Positions 51,751 through 61,509 of a DNA stretch of 64,000 nt are shown piece by piece. The notes beneath the pieces are model-generated. The model saw only the letters and a list, made by a program, of their open reading frames with translations. It was not told the origin of the DNA and searched no databases. This stretch comes from an uncultured Ilumatobacter sp. (GTDB lineage: Bacteria; Actinomycetota; Acidimicrobiia; Acidimicrobiales; Ilumatobacteraceae): positions 42,990-106,989 of the forward strand of contig CALKNK010000043.1 in the NCBI GenBank assembly GCA_938091165.1, in the 5' to 3' direction. Position 1 is the first letter of the stretch, and each line of letters starts with the position of its first letter. Position numbers and translations under genes: made by a program.

Positions 51751-53427
51751 ATGACCAAGACAACTATTTTTACTGCTCGCGCAATCGTGACAATGGATCC
51801 GAGCCAGCCCACCGTCGATGCAGTGGCAGTACGCGACGGCAAGATCCTCGCTGCCGGTTCGGTTGACGAATGCACCAGCTGGGGGCCGCACACCGTCGAT
51901 GACCGTTTCGCAGACCACGTTCTGACTCCTGGAATGATCGAGGCTCACGCACACACCCTTGAAGGGGCGTTCGGCTTGCTGCCCTACGCCGGGTGGTTCC
52001 CCAGACACCGACCGGACGGCAGCACCGCTCCCGGCGTAAAGACCTATGGCGACTTGCTCAACCTGCTACGACGGCTCGATCAGGAAAGCCAAGGATCGCA
52101 AGAACCCATCGTGGTTTGGGGTTTCGATCCAATCTACTTCGTCGACGAGGAACGCTTAACTCGTGACCACCTGGATCTGGCGTCGACGGAACGCCCAATC
52201 TTTGTCTTCCACGCCAGTGCGCACCTCGCCACGGTCAACTCTGCGATGCTCAACCGTCACAAGGTCACCCGCGAGACCCAGACGGTTGGGGTCGCTCGCG
52301 ACGGAAACGGCGAGCCAAACGGTGAACTGCAGGAAATGCCCGCTATCGCTCTTGCCACGTCAGCGATCCGCATCATCATGCGGATGATGGGCGATCCCGA
52401 GGCGATTCGCACGTTGGGTCAGATGTGTGCAAACACCGGTATCACCTCACTCGTCGACCTCGGCGCCAGTGGCGTCACGCGCCCGGAAGGCCAAGACATC
52501 TGGCATCAGGTCGTCACCGACGATTTTCCTGCCCGTATCCATCAACGACATCTCATCGGCATGATGCCGGGATCAACCGACTGGGGAGGGGCTGCTAAGC
52601 AAATCAAGGCCTTTGAGTTGGACGACACCGCTCGACTCCGGACCGCCGGGTTGAAGATCGTGCTCGATGGATCCATCCAGGGCTTTACCGCCAAGATGAA
52701 GTGGCCGGGCTACTACGCTCCCGACGGAATATCACCGATGGACCATGGCGTCTGGATGGTGCCACCGGAGCAACTGATGGAAATGCTCCGCCCTTTTCAC
52801 GAGCTCCGCATCAACACCCACGTGCACTGCAACGGGGACCTCACAATCGATCTTTGGATCGACGTTGTTGAACAGTTGCTTCTCGAATCGGCCTGGCTTG
52901 ACCACCGCTACACGGTACAACACAGCCAGCTCACGAGTGCTGCTCAGTACCGACGCATGGCAAAGCTCGGCATGTGCGCCAACATTTTCTCCAATCACAT
53001 CTGGTACTGGGGCGATCAGCACAACAACATCACCGTCGGTCCCGAACGGGCTCGACGGATGGAAGCATGTCGGACGGCACAGGAAGCTGGCGTGCCTTTC
53101 TCAATCCACACCGATGCAAGCGTCACTCCGCTAGGCCATCTCCACACGATGTGGTGTGCCGTCAACCGTGTCACCCCGTCCGGTCGGGTACTCGGCGAGT
53201 ATGAGCGCATCTCAGCGCAGTCTGCACTCCACGCCGTCACCACGAGTGCTGCATACCAGCTACACGCCGATGACGAGTTTGGCAGCATCGAATGCGGCAA
53301 GGCTGCAGACTTTACGGTGCTCGAAGAAAACCCACTCACTGTCGACCCGATGAGCATCAAGGACATCGGCGTTTGGGGCACTGTCGTCGGGGGCACCGCG
53401 AACGAAGCTGCTCACCCCGGCGCCTAG
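51751..53427 (+). CDS. YtcJ-like metal-dependent amidohydrolase
   Basis: The 558-residue protein belongs to the amidohydrolase superfamily, YtcJ/AepA group. It has the early metal motif MIEAHAHTLEGAF, central LKIVLDGSIQGFTAKM, HVHCNGDLTIDLWIDVV, the His in YTVQHSQL, and the late Asp in SIHTDASVTPLGH. The C-terminal beta-sandwich ends with GSIECGKAADFTVLEENPL. Members hydrolyse amides, often of unknown nature. The ATG at 51751 fits better than an upstream in-frame ATG at 51703 that lies within the LLM gene. Two tandem hairpins follow the stop. Confidence 0.88.
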   Translation: MTKTTIFTARAIVTMDPSQPTVDAVAVRDGKILAAGSVDECTSWGPHTVDDRFADHVLTPGMIEAHAHTLEGAFGLLPYAGWFPRHRPDGSTAPGVKTYGDLLNLLRRLDQESQGSQEPIVVWGFDPIYFVDEERLTRDHLDLASTERPIFVFHASAHLATVNSAMLNRHKVTRETQTVGVARDGNGEPNGELQEMPAIALATSAIRIIMRMMGDPEAIRTLGQMCANTGITSLVDLGASGVTRPEGQDIWHQVVTDDFPARIHQRHLIGMMPGSTDWGGAAKQIKAFELDDTARLRTAGLKIVLDGSIQGFTAKMKWPGYYAPDGISPMDHGVWMVPPEQLMEMLRPFHELRINTHVHCNGDLTIDLWIDVVEQLLLESAWLDHRYTVQHSQLTSAAQYRRMAKLGMCANIFSNHIWYWGDQHNNITVGPERARRMEACRTAQEAGVPFSIHTDASVTPLGHLHTMWCAVNRVTPSGRVLGEYERISAQSALHAVTTSAAYQLHADDEFGSIECGKAADFTVLEENPLTVDPMSIKDIGVWGTVVGGTANEAAHPGA

Positions 53428-53428
53428 T

Positions 53429-53463
53429 CCCCACCACCGGGGTGTTCCCACCACCGGGGTTTA
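53429..53463. terminator. Two tandem hairpins between convergent genes
   Basis: A 17-base unit is repeated head to tail (53430-53446 and 53447-53463), sharing CCCACCACCGGGGT. Each copy can fold with CCC or CCCC pairing to GGGG across ACCACC. The pair fills the gap between the amidohydrolase stop and the CobW stop, so it is a likely bidirectional terminator made by a local duplication. Confidence 0.55.
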
Positions 53464-54375
53464 GCCGACAACGTCGTCGAATCGTGCCGTGAACGCATGG
53501 GGCTCGAACTCGCCGCTCACGGCAATTGCCTCGAGTCGGCTTCCCGCAACACCGCTGGCGCTCGGAGCAGCCGACGTTCTGGGACCCACTACCTGCACGA
53601 GCAGCTGCTGTTCGCCGGTATCGATCCATCCCTTAAGTCGCAGGAGTCCAAGCGGCAGATCGGCCAGCAAGTTGTCGACACTCGCCGCGGGAATTACGCC
53701 GCCAGTCCACGACCATCGCACATATCGATTGTCGTGCTCAACAGATGCCACATCGAAGCGCTCAGATGGTCGCAGGCCGAGCACGACGTCCACTGGAACA
53801 TCGCTACCATCAACTAGCGCTGACTGAGAGATCGACTTGATGACGTTGCATGCTGTTTGGCGTTCCGAACCCGAGCACAGATCCGCCTTCGTCAGCACGA
53901 TCAAATCCGCTCCAGCGAGCTGCCGCTCAACCTCCCCGCCAACGTACTTGTCCACGAGCTGCCGACGAATCGAGTCAGCAGCTGCAAGCACAATCACACC
54001 GCCCGGCTCGAATCCTGCTGCTGTACCCCAGGCCGCAGTCACCGCTGGATCAGCCACCCCGCTCGCCTCAATCACGATGTGCTCAGGCGCTTCCTCCGCA
54101 TCCCGCAAAGAGACGAGTGTCTCGAACAGGTCACGGCCCAGTGTGCAACAGACGCATCCGTTTGGGAGGTTGATGACACCGGCGTCGTTGGCCGCCGCAA
54201 GAAGTTTTGCGTCGACGCCGACAGCACCAAAGTCGTTGACAATCACACCAAGTCGGCGTCCCCCCGGATTCTGCAGCAGCCGGTTGAGAAGCGTCGTCTT
54301 CCCTGCGCCGAGGTACCCCCCGATGACCGTGATCGGAATCGCAGGTTGATGCTGAGAACGTGCCGCAGATGCCAC
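53461..54375 (-). CDS. CobW/COG0523-family GTPase (metallochaperone-like)
   Basis: The 304-residue protein has the P-loop GGYLGAGKTTLLNRLL, the metal-binding CxCC motif in NGCVCCTLGRDL, GVADPAVTA and the guanine motif LTKAD. COG0523 proteins insert or traffic metals such as zinc, cobalt or iron to partner enzymes. No cobalamin genes or Zur box are visible here. The neighbouring amidohydrolase, which needs a metal, could be a client, but this is only a suggestion. GTG start with CAACAT about 6 bases upstream. Confidence 0.88.
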   Translation of the reverse strand: MASAARSQHQPAIPITVIGGYLGAGKTTLLNRLLQNPGGRRLGVIVNDFGAVGVDAKLLAAANDAGVINLPNGCVCCTLGRDLFETLVSLRDAEEAPEHIVIEASGVADPAVTAAWGTAAGFEPGGVIVLAAADSIRRQLVDKYVGGEVERQLAGADLIVLTKADLCSGSERQTACNVIKSISQSALVDGSDVPVDVVLGLRPSERFDVASVEHDNRYVRWSWTGGVIPAASVDNLLADLPLGLLRLKGWIDTGEQQLLVQVVGPRTSAAPSASGVAGSRLEAIAVSGEFEPHAFTARFDDVVG

Positions 54376-54415
54376 GACACCATGTTGGCACCCACCGACG
54401 TGAAACGATCAGCCG

Positions 54416-55612
54416 ATGACGAACAACGGCGTCGACACTGGACCACTGACTGGCATCAAGGTGGTCGACATGTCTGTCATGATCGCTGGCCCCTTGGCAG
54501 CCATGATGCTGGCCGACCAGGGTGCCGAGGTTGTGAAGGTTGAGTCTCCTGGCATGGGCGACATGATGCGTCACCTTGGATCGTCGAAGAACGGATTGAC
54601 AGGCATCTACGTGAACAACAATCGCGGGAAGCGGTCACTTGTCATCGACGTTAAAAAGCAAGCCGGTCTTGACGTCATGCGTCGTCTGATTGCTGACGCC
54701 GACATCTTGATCCAAAACTTCCGACCCGGTGCGATGGACCGCATGGGTCTGGGTTGGAAGGCAATGCACGAACTCAACCCAGAGCTGATTTACACGTCAA
54801 TCTCTGGATATGGGCCAAACGGTCCAAGCAGTGGCCGTCGCGCCTACGACAACGTGATCCAGGCGGCGTCCGGCTTGGCAAGCGTGCAGGCCCATCCGGC
54901 AACGGGCAAGCCAGAGTTGTTCCGCACATTGGTCTGCGACAAAGCTACCGCGTACACAGCAACGCAGGCCATCACCGCAGCGCTGTACGCCCGTGCAACG
55001 GGCGTCGCGAGCGGCCAACACATCGAACTCGCCATGCTCGATACCGCCATTGCGTTCATGTGGCCCGACTCGGCCATGGATGCGGTTCTCCTTGACGACG
55101 ACACAACTCGTGCTCCCACAATTGCATCTGCGTACAACACGGTCACTTTGGCCGACGGCTACGCCGCAACAAGCGTCGTGACCGAGTCGGAGTTCCGAGG
55201 CCAGTGCAACACGTTTGGACTTTCAGATCTCGCTGACGATCCTCGGTTCGCCAACGCCGATCTACGAAGGGCGAACCGCCAGGAATTGAACGCCGAACTT
55301 AAAGAAGCCGCTGCAGCCACGACAGTTGCGCAGTTCGCGGAGCGATCGGCTCAATTCGACCTGCCGGGCGCGACAGTGAGCACCCTGGGCGAGCTGCCGA
55401 CCGATCCACAGGTGATCGCCAACGGCACCTTTATCGAGCGCGAACATCCCGTCGCAGGCCACATCCGTGAGCCACGCGCGGCTGCTCGATTCTCCGAGAC
55501 CCCTCAGCGCGTGAGCGACTTCGCACCCACATTTGGCCAGCACTCAGACGACATTGCCATGGAGTTAGGCCTTGATGCTGCCGAACTCCGCGCCGCCGGG
55601 GTTATTTTCTAA
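54416..55612 (+). CDS. CaiB/BaiF family CoA transferase (class III)
   Basis: The 398-residue enzyme moves CoA between carboxylic acids. It contains the family opening LTGIKVVDMSVMIAGPLAAM, EVVKVESPGMGDMMR, NNNRGKRSLVIDVKK, the nucleophile-region YTSISGYGPNGPSSGRRAYD and AALYARATGVASGQHIELAM, and a C-terminal part AEFSERS-like helix region. It is divergent from the CobW gene and has no obvious promoter. Its substrate is unknown, but it fits the lipid and CoA-thioester setting of the window. Confidence 0.9.
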   Translation: MTNNGVDTGPLTGIKVVDMSVMIAGPLAAMMLADQGAEVVKVESPGMGDMMRHLGSSKNGLTGIYVNNNRGKRSLVIDVKKQAGLDVMRRLIADADILIQNFRPGAMDRMGLGWKAMHELNPELIYTSISGYGPNGPSSGRRAYDNVIQAASGLASVQAHPATGKPELFRTLVCDKATAYTATQAITAALYARATGVASGQHIELAMLDTAIAFMWPDSAMDAVLLDDDTTRAPTIASAYNTVTLADGYAATSVVTESEFRGQCNTFGLSDLADDPRFANADLRRANRQELNAELKEAAAATTVAQFAERSAQFDLPGATVSTLGELPTDPQVIANGTFIEREHPVAGHIREPRAAARFSETPQRVSDFAPTFGQHSDDIAMELGLDAAELRAAGVIF

Positions 55613-55646
55613 TTGCCGGCCAGATGCTTTCCTGAGCCTCGCTCCG

Positions 55647-57059
55647 TCAACCTGAAATGAAGCCCGCAGCTTCAAACGCTCGGTTAATAATCAACTCCAG
55701 GCGGGGCGTGTTGTCTGGGTAAGGTCCAGCAACAGTAACGGCCCAGGTGACGCCATCGCCACGATTGAGGACCATTGCATGGGTGTTCTCAATCGTGCCC
55801 GTGTGGCCGAAACGGCCCCCGCCATAGGAAACAACGCCCAGGCCGTACCCTGGTTGCCCGTACTCAGCTCCGGTCGGTGTCTTCATCAACAGCACCGTCT
55901 CTGGTTCGAGCGGCTTGAATCCAGGCGTCGAATGATCCAGCGAGTCGAGGATGGTCACGAGGTCAGACGGCGTTGCGATCCAACTCCCTGCAGCTCCCAA
56001 GGTCTCCATGTAGTTCCGGCCTTCGCTGGTGGCGTGAAGCACCTCCTGCGGTCCAGGATCAAACGTATTCGCCAAGCGCAGACCCGAAAGTCCGAGCGGC
56101 GTCAGCACGTGTTCGTACGCAGCGCTCACGTAGCTGCGGCCAGTAATCGCCTCAATGAGGACTCCTGCCACGCAGTAGTTCATGTTGCTGTAGTTGTAAC
56201 CACCGCCGCCTGCACCTCGTTGGACACCGATGCGCGCCGCATCATCGCAACTATCCGCCCCGGCGCGGAAGAACTCATAGTCGTACTTCGAGAAGCCCGA
56301 CGTATGACCTAGAAGCTGTCTGATCGTGAGCCGACGGACACCATTCGACGGCGTGACACCTAGGTGGTTGGCAACCCGCTGACCGACCTCTTCGTCGAGC
56401 CCGACAATACCTTCTTCAACCAGCTGCAACAGCGTGATCGCCGTGATCGTCTTCGAAATACTGGCGATCCTAAACCGATCCTGGGGGTCAGTGATGTCCA
56501 TGTTGAACTGGGGTGATCGTTGACCGAGGCCCCTTGCATGCACCACGTCACCTCCGATTAGCACAGCGACGGATGCAGCCGAATTCCCGTTTCGAAGGAG
56601 CGCTGCGTCAAGATTTGCATCAAAAGCTGCCCAACCCGTGGGCTGACCGCTGCCGGCGTCATCGAGACCAGGCCCTGACGGTGGAGCGTCCTCGGCGACC
56701 TCCACCTCGAAGGGTCGTAGTGGCTCCACTTCGAACGTTGGTTCATCTGTTTCAAACCCTTCAAGCAACATTGCATCAACAACTGACGTCGTCGTTGTCG
56801 CTTGCGTCTCAGTATCGTCCGCGACGACAACTAGCGCTACGAGTGCATCGTCAGTGGCCGACGCAGGATTGCTGTCGACAGCCGCTGTCGTCTCGTTAGC
56901 CCGTTCGATGGGCGGCTCTGCCATTGCGGGGATGCTTGCCTGAGGTTCTCCGGTGGATGGCGGCGTCTGGCTCGTCGGGTCGGTATCGGCACACGCTGCA
57001 ACCGTGAGTGCAGCGGCGCAGAACGCCACAACACATCGCCAGGGCTTAGTCCACCACAC
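55647..57059 (-). CDS. Serine hydrolase lipoprotein, beta-lactamase/DD-peptidase fold (copy 1)
   Basis: The 470-residue product has a lipobox (LTVAAC, Cys 23), a Thr/Pro/acidic linker of about 110 residues and a serine beta-lactamase-like domain. The catalytic motifs are present: SxxK at Ser 200 (SISK), YSN at about 290 to 292, and HTG near 413. Two cysteines (271 and 296) bracket the Y-S-N loop and may form a disulfide. It probably acts outside the cell on peptidoglycan peptides, esters or antibiotics. The start is GTG at 57059 with CATCAT 7 bases upstream. It is the sister of the next gene upstream. Confidence 0.88.
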   Translation of the reverse strand: MWWTKPWRCVVAFCAAALTVAACADTDPTSQTPPSTGEPQASIPAMAEPPIERANETTAAVDSNPASATDDALVALVVVADDTETQATTTTSVVDAMLLEGFETDEPTFEVEPLRPFEVEVAEDAPPSGPGLDDAGSGQPTGWAAFDANLDAALLRNGNSAASVAVLIGGDVVHARGLGQRSPQFNMDITDPQDRFRIASISKTITAITLLQLVEEGIVGLDEEVGQRVANHLGVTPSNGVRRLTIRQLLGHTSGFSKYDYEFFRAGADSCDDAARIGVQRGAGGGGYNYSNMNYCVAGVLIEAITGRSYVSAAYEHVLTPLGLSGLRLANTFDPGPQEVLHATSEGRNYMETLGAAGSWIATPSDLVTILDSLDHSTPGFKPLEPETVLLMKTPTGAEYGQPGYGLGVVSYGGGRFGHTGTIENTHAMVLNRGDGVTWAVTVAGPYPDNTPRLELIINRAFEAAGFISG

Positions 57060-57113
57060 CCCCCCATGATGACCGCCCGCTGCGCCGGATTGGTGGCAAC
57101 ACCCCCCATGCGC

Positions 57114-58496
57114 TCAGCCCTCATCGAGCGGCGGGGGTGGCGGTCTGTATGCATCGTCGGTAAATCCGCCAAAAAGCAACGCGTTGTCCATGATCGTTGC
57201 GATTTCGGGGGTGGACACGGGGTAGTCGCCACTGATAGCGACTGCCCAGGTGATGCCGTCGGGGCGCCGCACAAACATGGCATGCGTGCTCTCCAAGGTT
57301 CCGGTATGACCGAACGTTGTAGTCGCAGCACCTCCAGTGGGTGGCGCGTCAAAAATCCGCAGACCCATGCCGTAGCCCTGAGTGGGCAATGCGGATGCGC
57401 TCGTGGTCATCGGTGCCGACTCACTAAGAGCCTCGTCGTCGTCAGATGGTGGCGTCACCGTGATCATTGCCATCATCTCGAGCGTGGCGGACTTGAGCAC
57501 CTTGACCCCCGGCGTCGATAAGTCCAGTGAGTTGAGAATCGTGACAAGGTCGGTCGGCGCAGCAAGCCATGCACCTGCACCAGCGAGCACCTCCATGTAG
57601 TTCCGACCCTCGCCGGATTTGTGTTCGACATCACCCGGCTCGATGTCAAATGTGCCAGCTGTGCGCATCGATGTGATCGCTAGCGGATCCAGGACCTCTT
57701 CTTGCACGACTTGTTCATACGGCAAGCCAGTCACCTGCTCAATCAGAAGACCGAGCACACAGAAGTTCATATTGCTGTACTGAAACGACGTGCCAGCGAC
57801 CGACTGGAGCGAACGCCGGAAGCCAGCTCGCGCTGCATCCGGACACGATGCGGCTTCGTTACGGAAAAATAGATTCTCGTACCGTGGAAAGCCTGAGCGA
57901 TGCGTCAACAGGTGACGAAGAGTTATTACCTCAGTCCCTTCGGTCGGGCTCGACACATCGAGCTCCGTTGCGAGCAACGACCCAACCGGTGCGTCGAGTT
58001 CAAGTACTCCGTCCTCGACAAGTTTGAGGGCAGCGACAGCGAGGATCGTCTTACTAATACTTGCAACACGAAATCGGTCCGAGGGTTCCGCTACCTCGCC
58101 TGCGATCCGATGACCATACGCTGCGCTGTGCTGGAGTTCGCCGTTGCGGAGTACAGCGACGGACGCTGCCGCCGAGCCTCCGCGAATGAATGTGGCTTCA
58201 AGGTACTGATCCACTGCTGCCCAGCCGCTCAACGGCGCAACGCTGCCCGCCGGCGTTGCCGCATCCGTCGTTGCAGCAACATTTGATATCGACGTCGTAG
58301 ACGTGGTCGCCGGCCTTCTCGATGTCGGAACCGTCGTTGTACCGGGCACCAACGTCAGAGCCGTCGTCACCTCAACCAAAGCTGGGTCGGGACCCGACTG
58401 AACTTCCGTGGTTGCACACGAGGAGGCGGCGACCGCAAAGCCGACGAAGACAATGCCAGCGCGTTGCATAAGTCGTCGACTCCGCTTCTGCTGCAC
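57114..58496 (-). CDS. Serine hydrolase lipoprotein, beta-lactamase/DD-peptidase fold (copy 2)
   Basis: The 460-residue product is a paralogue of the downstream gene. It has the lipobox VAASSC (Cys 27), a Thr-rich linker, SISK at Ser 146, YSN at 240 to 242, and HTG later, with a Cys pair (218 and 246) at the same places as in copy 1. A 24-residue insertion (TVTPPSDDDEALSESAPM) distinguishes it. GTG at 58496 is used because CATCAT lies 6 bases upstream as in copy 1; an ATG at 58469 is possible, and the frame is open further upstream without family features. The two genes are 55 bases apart and arose by tandem duplication. Confidence 0.85.
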   Translation of the reverse strand: MQQKRSRRLMQRAGIVFVGFAVAASSCATTEVQSGPDPALVEVTTALTLVPGTTTVPTSRRPATTSTTSISNVAATTDAATPAGSVAPLSGWAAVDQYLEATFIRGGSAAASVAVLRNGELQHSAAYGHRIAGEVAEPSDRFRVASISKTILAVAALKLVEDGVLELDAPVGSLLATELDVSSPTEGTEVITLRHLLTHRSGFPRYENLFFRNEAASCPDAARAGFRRSLQSVAGTSFQYSNMNFCVLGLLIEQVTGLPYEQVVQEEVLDPLAITSMRTAGTFDIEPGDVEHKSGEGRNYMEVLAGAGAWLAAPTDLVTILNSLDLSTPGVKVLKSATLEMMAMITVTPPSDDDEALSESAPMTTSASALPTQGYGMGLRIFDAPPTGGAATTTFGHTGTLESTHAMFVRRPDGITWAVAISGDYPVSTPEIATIMDNALLFGGFTDDAYRPPPPPLDEG

Positions 58497-58770
58497 TTTC
58501 CTATGATGGCCGACCTCACGGCGCAACGGACGGCAACGCCGCACATCCTCGTTAGGGCTCGACAACGCAGCTCTCAGCGGACCGGTTCGCACACGTCTCG
58601 CTACGCCGCTCCAACTTTCACGGAAATTGCTGGCATCACCGACTCGTGATCTCCATCGTGATTCCTGTGAGGTCGGAGTCGGAGCAAAATTATCCGGAGT
58701 CACACCAACCTGGCCGTGGTGCTGGCACAGCGCGGTCCGGGCCCACCTCGGAGCTAACAGGGGTTGAGGA

Positions 58771-59646
58771 TCAAGTCTGGTCAAGCACGGCGCGAGCCAC
58801 GATATCTGTACCAAATGCTGTCAAAATTGCGAGATACAACAAGCCAGTGGCGGCCATCACGGCCGAGTAGTACCGCTCTTTCAACGCCGCCTTGGTCACC
58901 GCCACCAGAATGATTGTGGTGAGCGCGCACATTGCCCACATCCACCCCAGTAAGCCGCCCCAGCCATCGTCGACAGCACCGGTCCAAACGCTGGCCATTC
59001 CGGTCGGCAGCAAGAGAGCGGCAATTTCGAGCGGCCACAACCAGGCCAACGCAGTGACCATCTCGTTGAGCAACCTACGAGGCAAGCCGGGCTGCGTGAG
59101 ATACCAGTGGCCAAGGAGCATGCCGTCGCTGATCGCACCGATGAAGGCCGCGCCGATCAACGTGCGCAACAACGCGACGGTCACAGTCCACGTCGACGAG
59201 TCAGCTGCTGCATCGATCGACGCTGCGATGAGACCAACACAGCCGATAACAGCAGGCACGAGGTCAAGTACTGGGTTGAACTCGGGGCCCGTTCGTGATG
59301 TTGCTTTGTCAGCCGTCCGTTCGATGCCTGTCATCTCGGCAACTCGCTCAGACCGGCGGTCAAATTCAGCGTCATAACCACTGACACCTGCGTTTTTACG
59401 GATAACGGAGACAGCCAAAGCGAACAAGCACCCTGCGGCGACCATTGCCGATGACGCCTCACGGATCGGGTTGGTGCCAAACGCCAACCCTGTGGCGAGC
59501 GCCCCCAAGGCAAAGCAGAGGTAGACGCTCCGTAACAACCAGCCATACCCGATAGAGATGATTCTGCGACGGGTAGTGAACCAGCAGAACAGCATTCCGC
59601 CCGCCGCCCATTGCAGCAGCACGGTTGCAGCGTCGAGGCGGATCAC
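58771..59646 (-). CDS. Polytopic membrane protein of unknown family
   Basis: From the GTG at 59646 the 291-residue protein has about eight hydrophobic helices, separated by one larger soluble loop of about 45 residues in the middle (VIRKNAGVSGYDAEFDRRSE to RTGPEFNPVLD). I do not recognise the family. TACCCT lies 8 bases upstream, and a longer frame to 59763 would overlap the divergent lipoprotein gene. It sits between the serine hydrolases and a lipoprotein, so an envelope role is likely, but nothing in the sequence proves it. Confidence 0.7.
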   Translation of the reverse strand: MIRLDAATVLLQWAAGGMLFCWFTTRRRIISIGYGWLLRSVYLCFALGALATGLAFGTNPIREASSAMVAAGCLFALAVSVIRKNAGVSGYDAEFDRRSERVAEMTGIERTADKATSRTGPEFNPVLDLVPAVIGCVGLIAASIDAAADSSTWTVTVALLRTLIGAAFIGAISDGMLLGHWYLTQPGLPRRLLNEMVTALAWLWPLEIAALLLPTGMASVWTGAVDDGWGGLLGWMWAMCALTTIILVAVTKAALKERYYSAVMAATGLLYLAILTAFGTDIVARAVLDQT

Positions 59647-59681
59647 GATTCGTGAGGGTAACGGCGTACGATGATCTCGCC

Positions 59682-60341
59682 ATGGCCACTTCTCCACCCA
59701 AGGGCACACGTTACGTTCGCCACTTCGCTCGCTCAGCCTTTGCAGCCCTGGCGCTCGCAGCAACTATCACCGGCTGCTTCACCGGCGAGCGGCCTCGCTT
59801 CGGTTGCGCCCCTGGAGAATCGACGGGACGAACCGAGATCGATGAGGTGCTGAACCGCTTCGAGTGTGTCGCAACTTCGACGTTCAAAGCGGATTACACC
59901 GTTCTGACCCGACTGGGAGACATCGATTCTGCCGCCACGGTCGTCCAAGCGTCATCGGGCCGACGGTCGATCACGATCAACGACGTCCGATTTGTCTACG
60001 ACAACGGAAGAACACTCACGTGCGACCTCGTCAGCGAAACGTGTGAAGCAGTAATCAACGAGGCGCGTACGAGTGACCTACTGCTGACAAGCGAGTTTTA
60101 TGCCCAGTCAATGGCCAGCCGCTTACGAGTCGACGCAGAGCGGCGCATCGGTGACCCGGTCGCATCAAACGTCGTCGTAGGCGGCCAACCAGCACTGTGC
60201 GTAGCCGTACCGGTCACAGGAGGCACGAAGACCTACTGCGCGCTCGAATCAGGGGCACTCGCGCTTTTCGACGGGAGCGATCTGTTGGTCGAGCTGACCT
60301 CTTACTCCTCCACTCCGGACGAAGCAGCATTCGGCACCTAA
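59682..60341 (+). CDS. Lipoprotein of unknown function
   Basis: The 219-residue product has a basic N-terminus, hydrophobic segment and lipobox ATITGC, so it should be lipid-anchored outside. The mature part contains six cysteines (FGCAPG, FECVAT, LTCDLV, ETCEAV, ALCVAV and TYCALE) in beta-rich sequence, probably forming disulfides. I recognise no named domain. TACGAT is 9 bases before the ATG. It is divergent from the membrane protein at 58771-59646 with overlapping promoter elements. Confidence 0.72.
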   Translation: MATSPPKGTRYVRHFARSAFAALALAATITGCFTGERPRFGCAPGESTGRTEIDEVLNRFECVATSTFKADYTVLTRLGDIDSAATVVQASSGRRSITINDVRFVYDNGRTLTCDLVSETCEAVINEARTSDLLLTSEFYAQSMASRLRVDAERRIGDPVASNVVVGGQPALCVAVPVTGGTKTYCALESGALALFDGSDLLVELTSYSSTPDEAAFGT

Positions 60342-60390
60342 CCAAACAGCCGGGCCGCATCGCCGCTTGCACAACGGCACACAAGCCGAC

Positions 60391-61509
60391 TCAGGCGTCG
60401 ACAGAGACAAGACGATGGTCAGAATTGTTGAAGCGCTCGGGGCCAGCTTCGGTCGCCGCAGCGATATCTTCGAGCCGCATTCCCCACTTTCCCGGGATGT
60501 AAATACCTGGTTCAATGCTGAACGCATGTCCAGCTTCGAGAGGACGCTTGTTGCCTTCGACAATGTACGGGTCCTCGTGCGCCTCGAGCCCGATGCCGTG
60601 ACCGGTGCGGTGGATGAAGTAGTCGCCATAGCCGGCATCGTCGATCACCTTGCGGCATGCGCGATCAACATCTTCACATGCTGTCCCGATAGTCGCCGCA
60701 GAAACACCCGCTGCCTGCGACTCAAACAGCACGTCATACGCCTCCGCAACGTCGGCCGGAATGTCTCCAGTGAATACGCATCGTGTTGTGTCTGAGCAGT
60801 AGCCGTTCATTGTGCCGCCGAAGTCGGTGAGCACAATTTCCCCTGGCTGGATGACACGGTCACCTGGGTGATGGTGTGGGCTCGCCGCATTCTCACCAGC
60901 AGCAACAATGGCAAAATTGACAACCTGGTGGCCCTCTTCAATAATGCGATGCCCGAGATAAGACGACACCTCGGCTTCGGTACGACCAATCAGCGGGATT
61001 TCACCGCGCTGGAGTTCGCCGGCAATCTTGTCGACAGCAGCGCCGGCAGCGGCCAGCGCGTCAAGCTCCGCACGGTCCTTGCTCATCCTGAGAGGACCAA
61101 CCACATCAACAGCTCGTGTGAACTGAGTATTCGGTAGGTGCGGCAGCAGTTCGACGAGGAATCGCGACCACATCTGATCACCGACTGCGATGCGCTTCGC
61201 ACCCGATACCAGGCGACCGACAATGTCCGTCGGATCTTCGGTCTCGGACCACGGCAGCAGGTCAAACACGCCAGGTTGCGGCACTACACGGGCAGCCTCG
61301 AGGCCAGGAATCAGCAACGCTGGGTCACCGTCACGCTGCACCACGAGCATCGTCAATCGTTCGAGCGGCATTGCGGTGTACCCCGTCATGTACGGCAAGT
61401 CATGACCGACCGAGAGCATGACCGCATCAACCTGCTGGTCCGCCATTGCCGCACGAACTCGTGCAAGTCGATCTAGATAGACGGATGTATCAAGTGCTGC
61501 GTTTCTCAC
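60391..61509 (-). CDS. M24-family aminopeptidase (Xaa-Pro aminopeptidase-like)
   Basis: The 372-residue enzyme has a creatinase-type N-terminal domain and a pita-bread catalytic domain. The dinuclear metal ligands are visible: LTDFGGTMNGYCSDTTRCVF (two Asp), HRTGHGIGLEAHEDPYI (His), SIEPGIYIPGKWGMRLED (two Glu). These are typical of cytoplasmic Xaa-Pro aminopeptidases, which remove an N-terminal residue before proline. The start is GTG at 61509. It converges with the lipoprotein gene and is divergent from the glutaredoxin-like gene. Confidence 0.9.
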   Translation of the reverse strand: MRNAALDTSVYLDRLARVRAAMADQQVDAVMLSVGHDLPYMTGYTAMPLERLTMLVVQRDGDPALLIPGLEAARVVPQPGVFDLLPWSETEDPTDIVGRLVSGAKRIAVGDQMWSRFLVELLPHLPNTQFTRAVDVVGPLRMSKDRAELDALAAAGAAVDKIAGELQRGEIPLIGRTEAEVSSYLGHRIIEEGHQVVNFAIVAAGENAASPHHHPGDRVIQPGEIVLTDFGGTMNGYCSDTTRCVFTGDIPADVAEAYDVLFESQAAGVSAATIGTACEDVDRACRKVIDDAGYGDYFIHRTGHGIGLEAHEDPYIVEGNKRPLEAGHAFSIEPGIYIPGKWGMRLEDIAAATEAGPERFNNSDHRLVSVDA

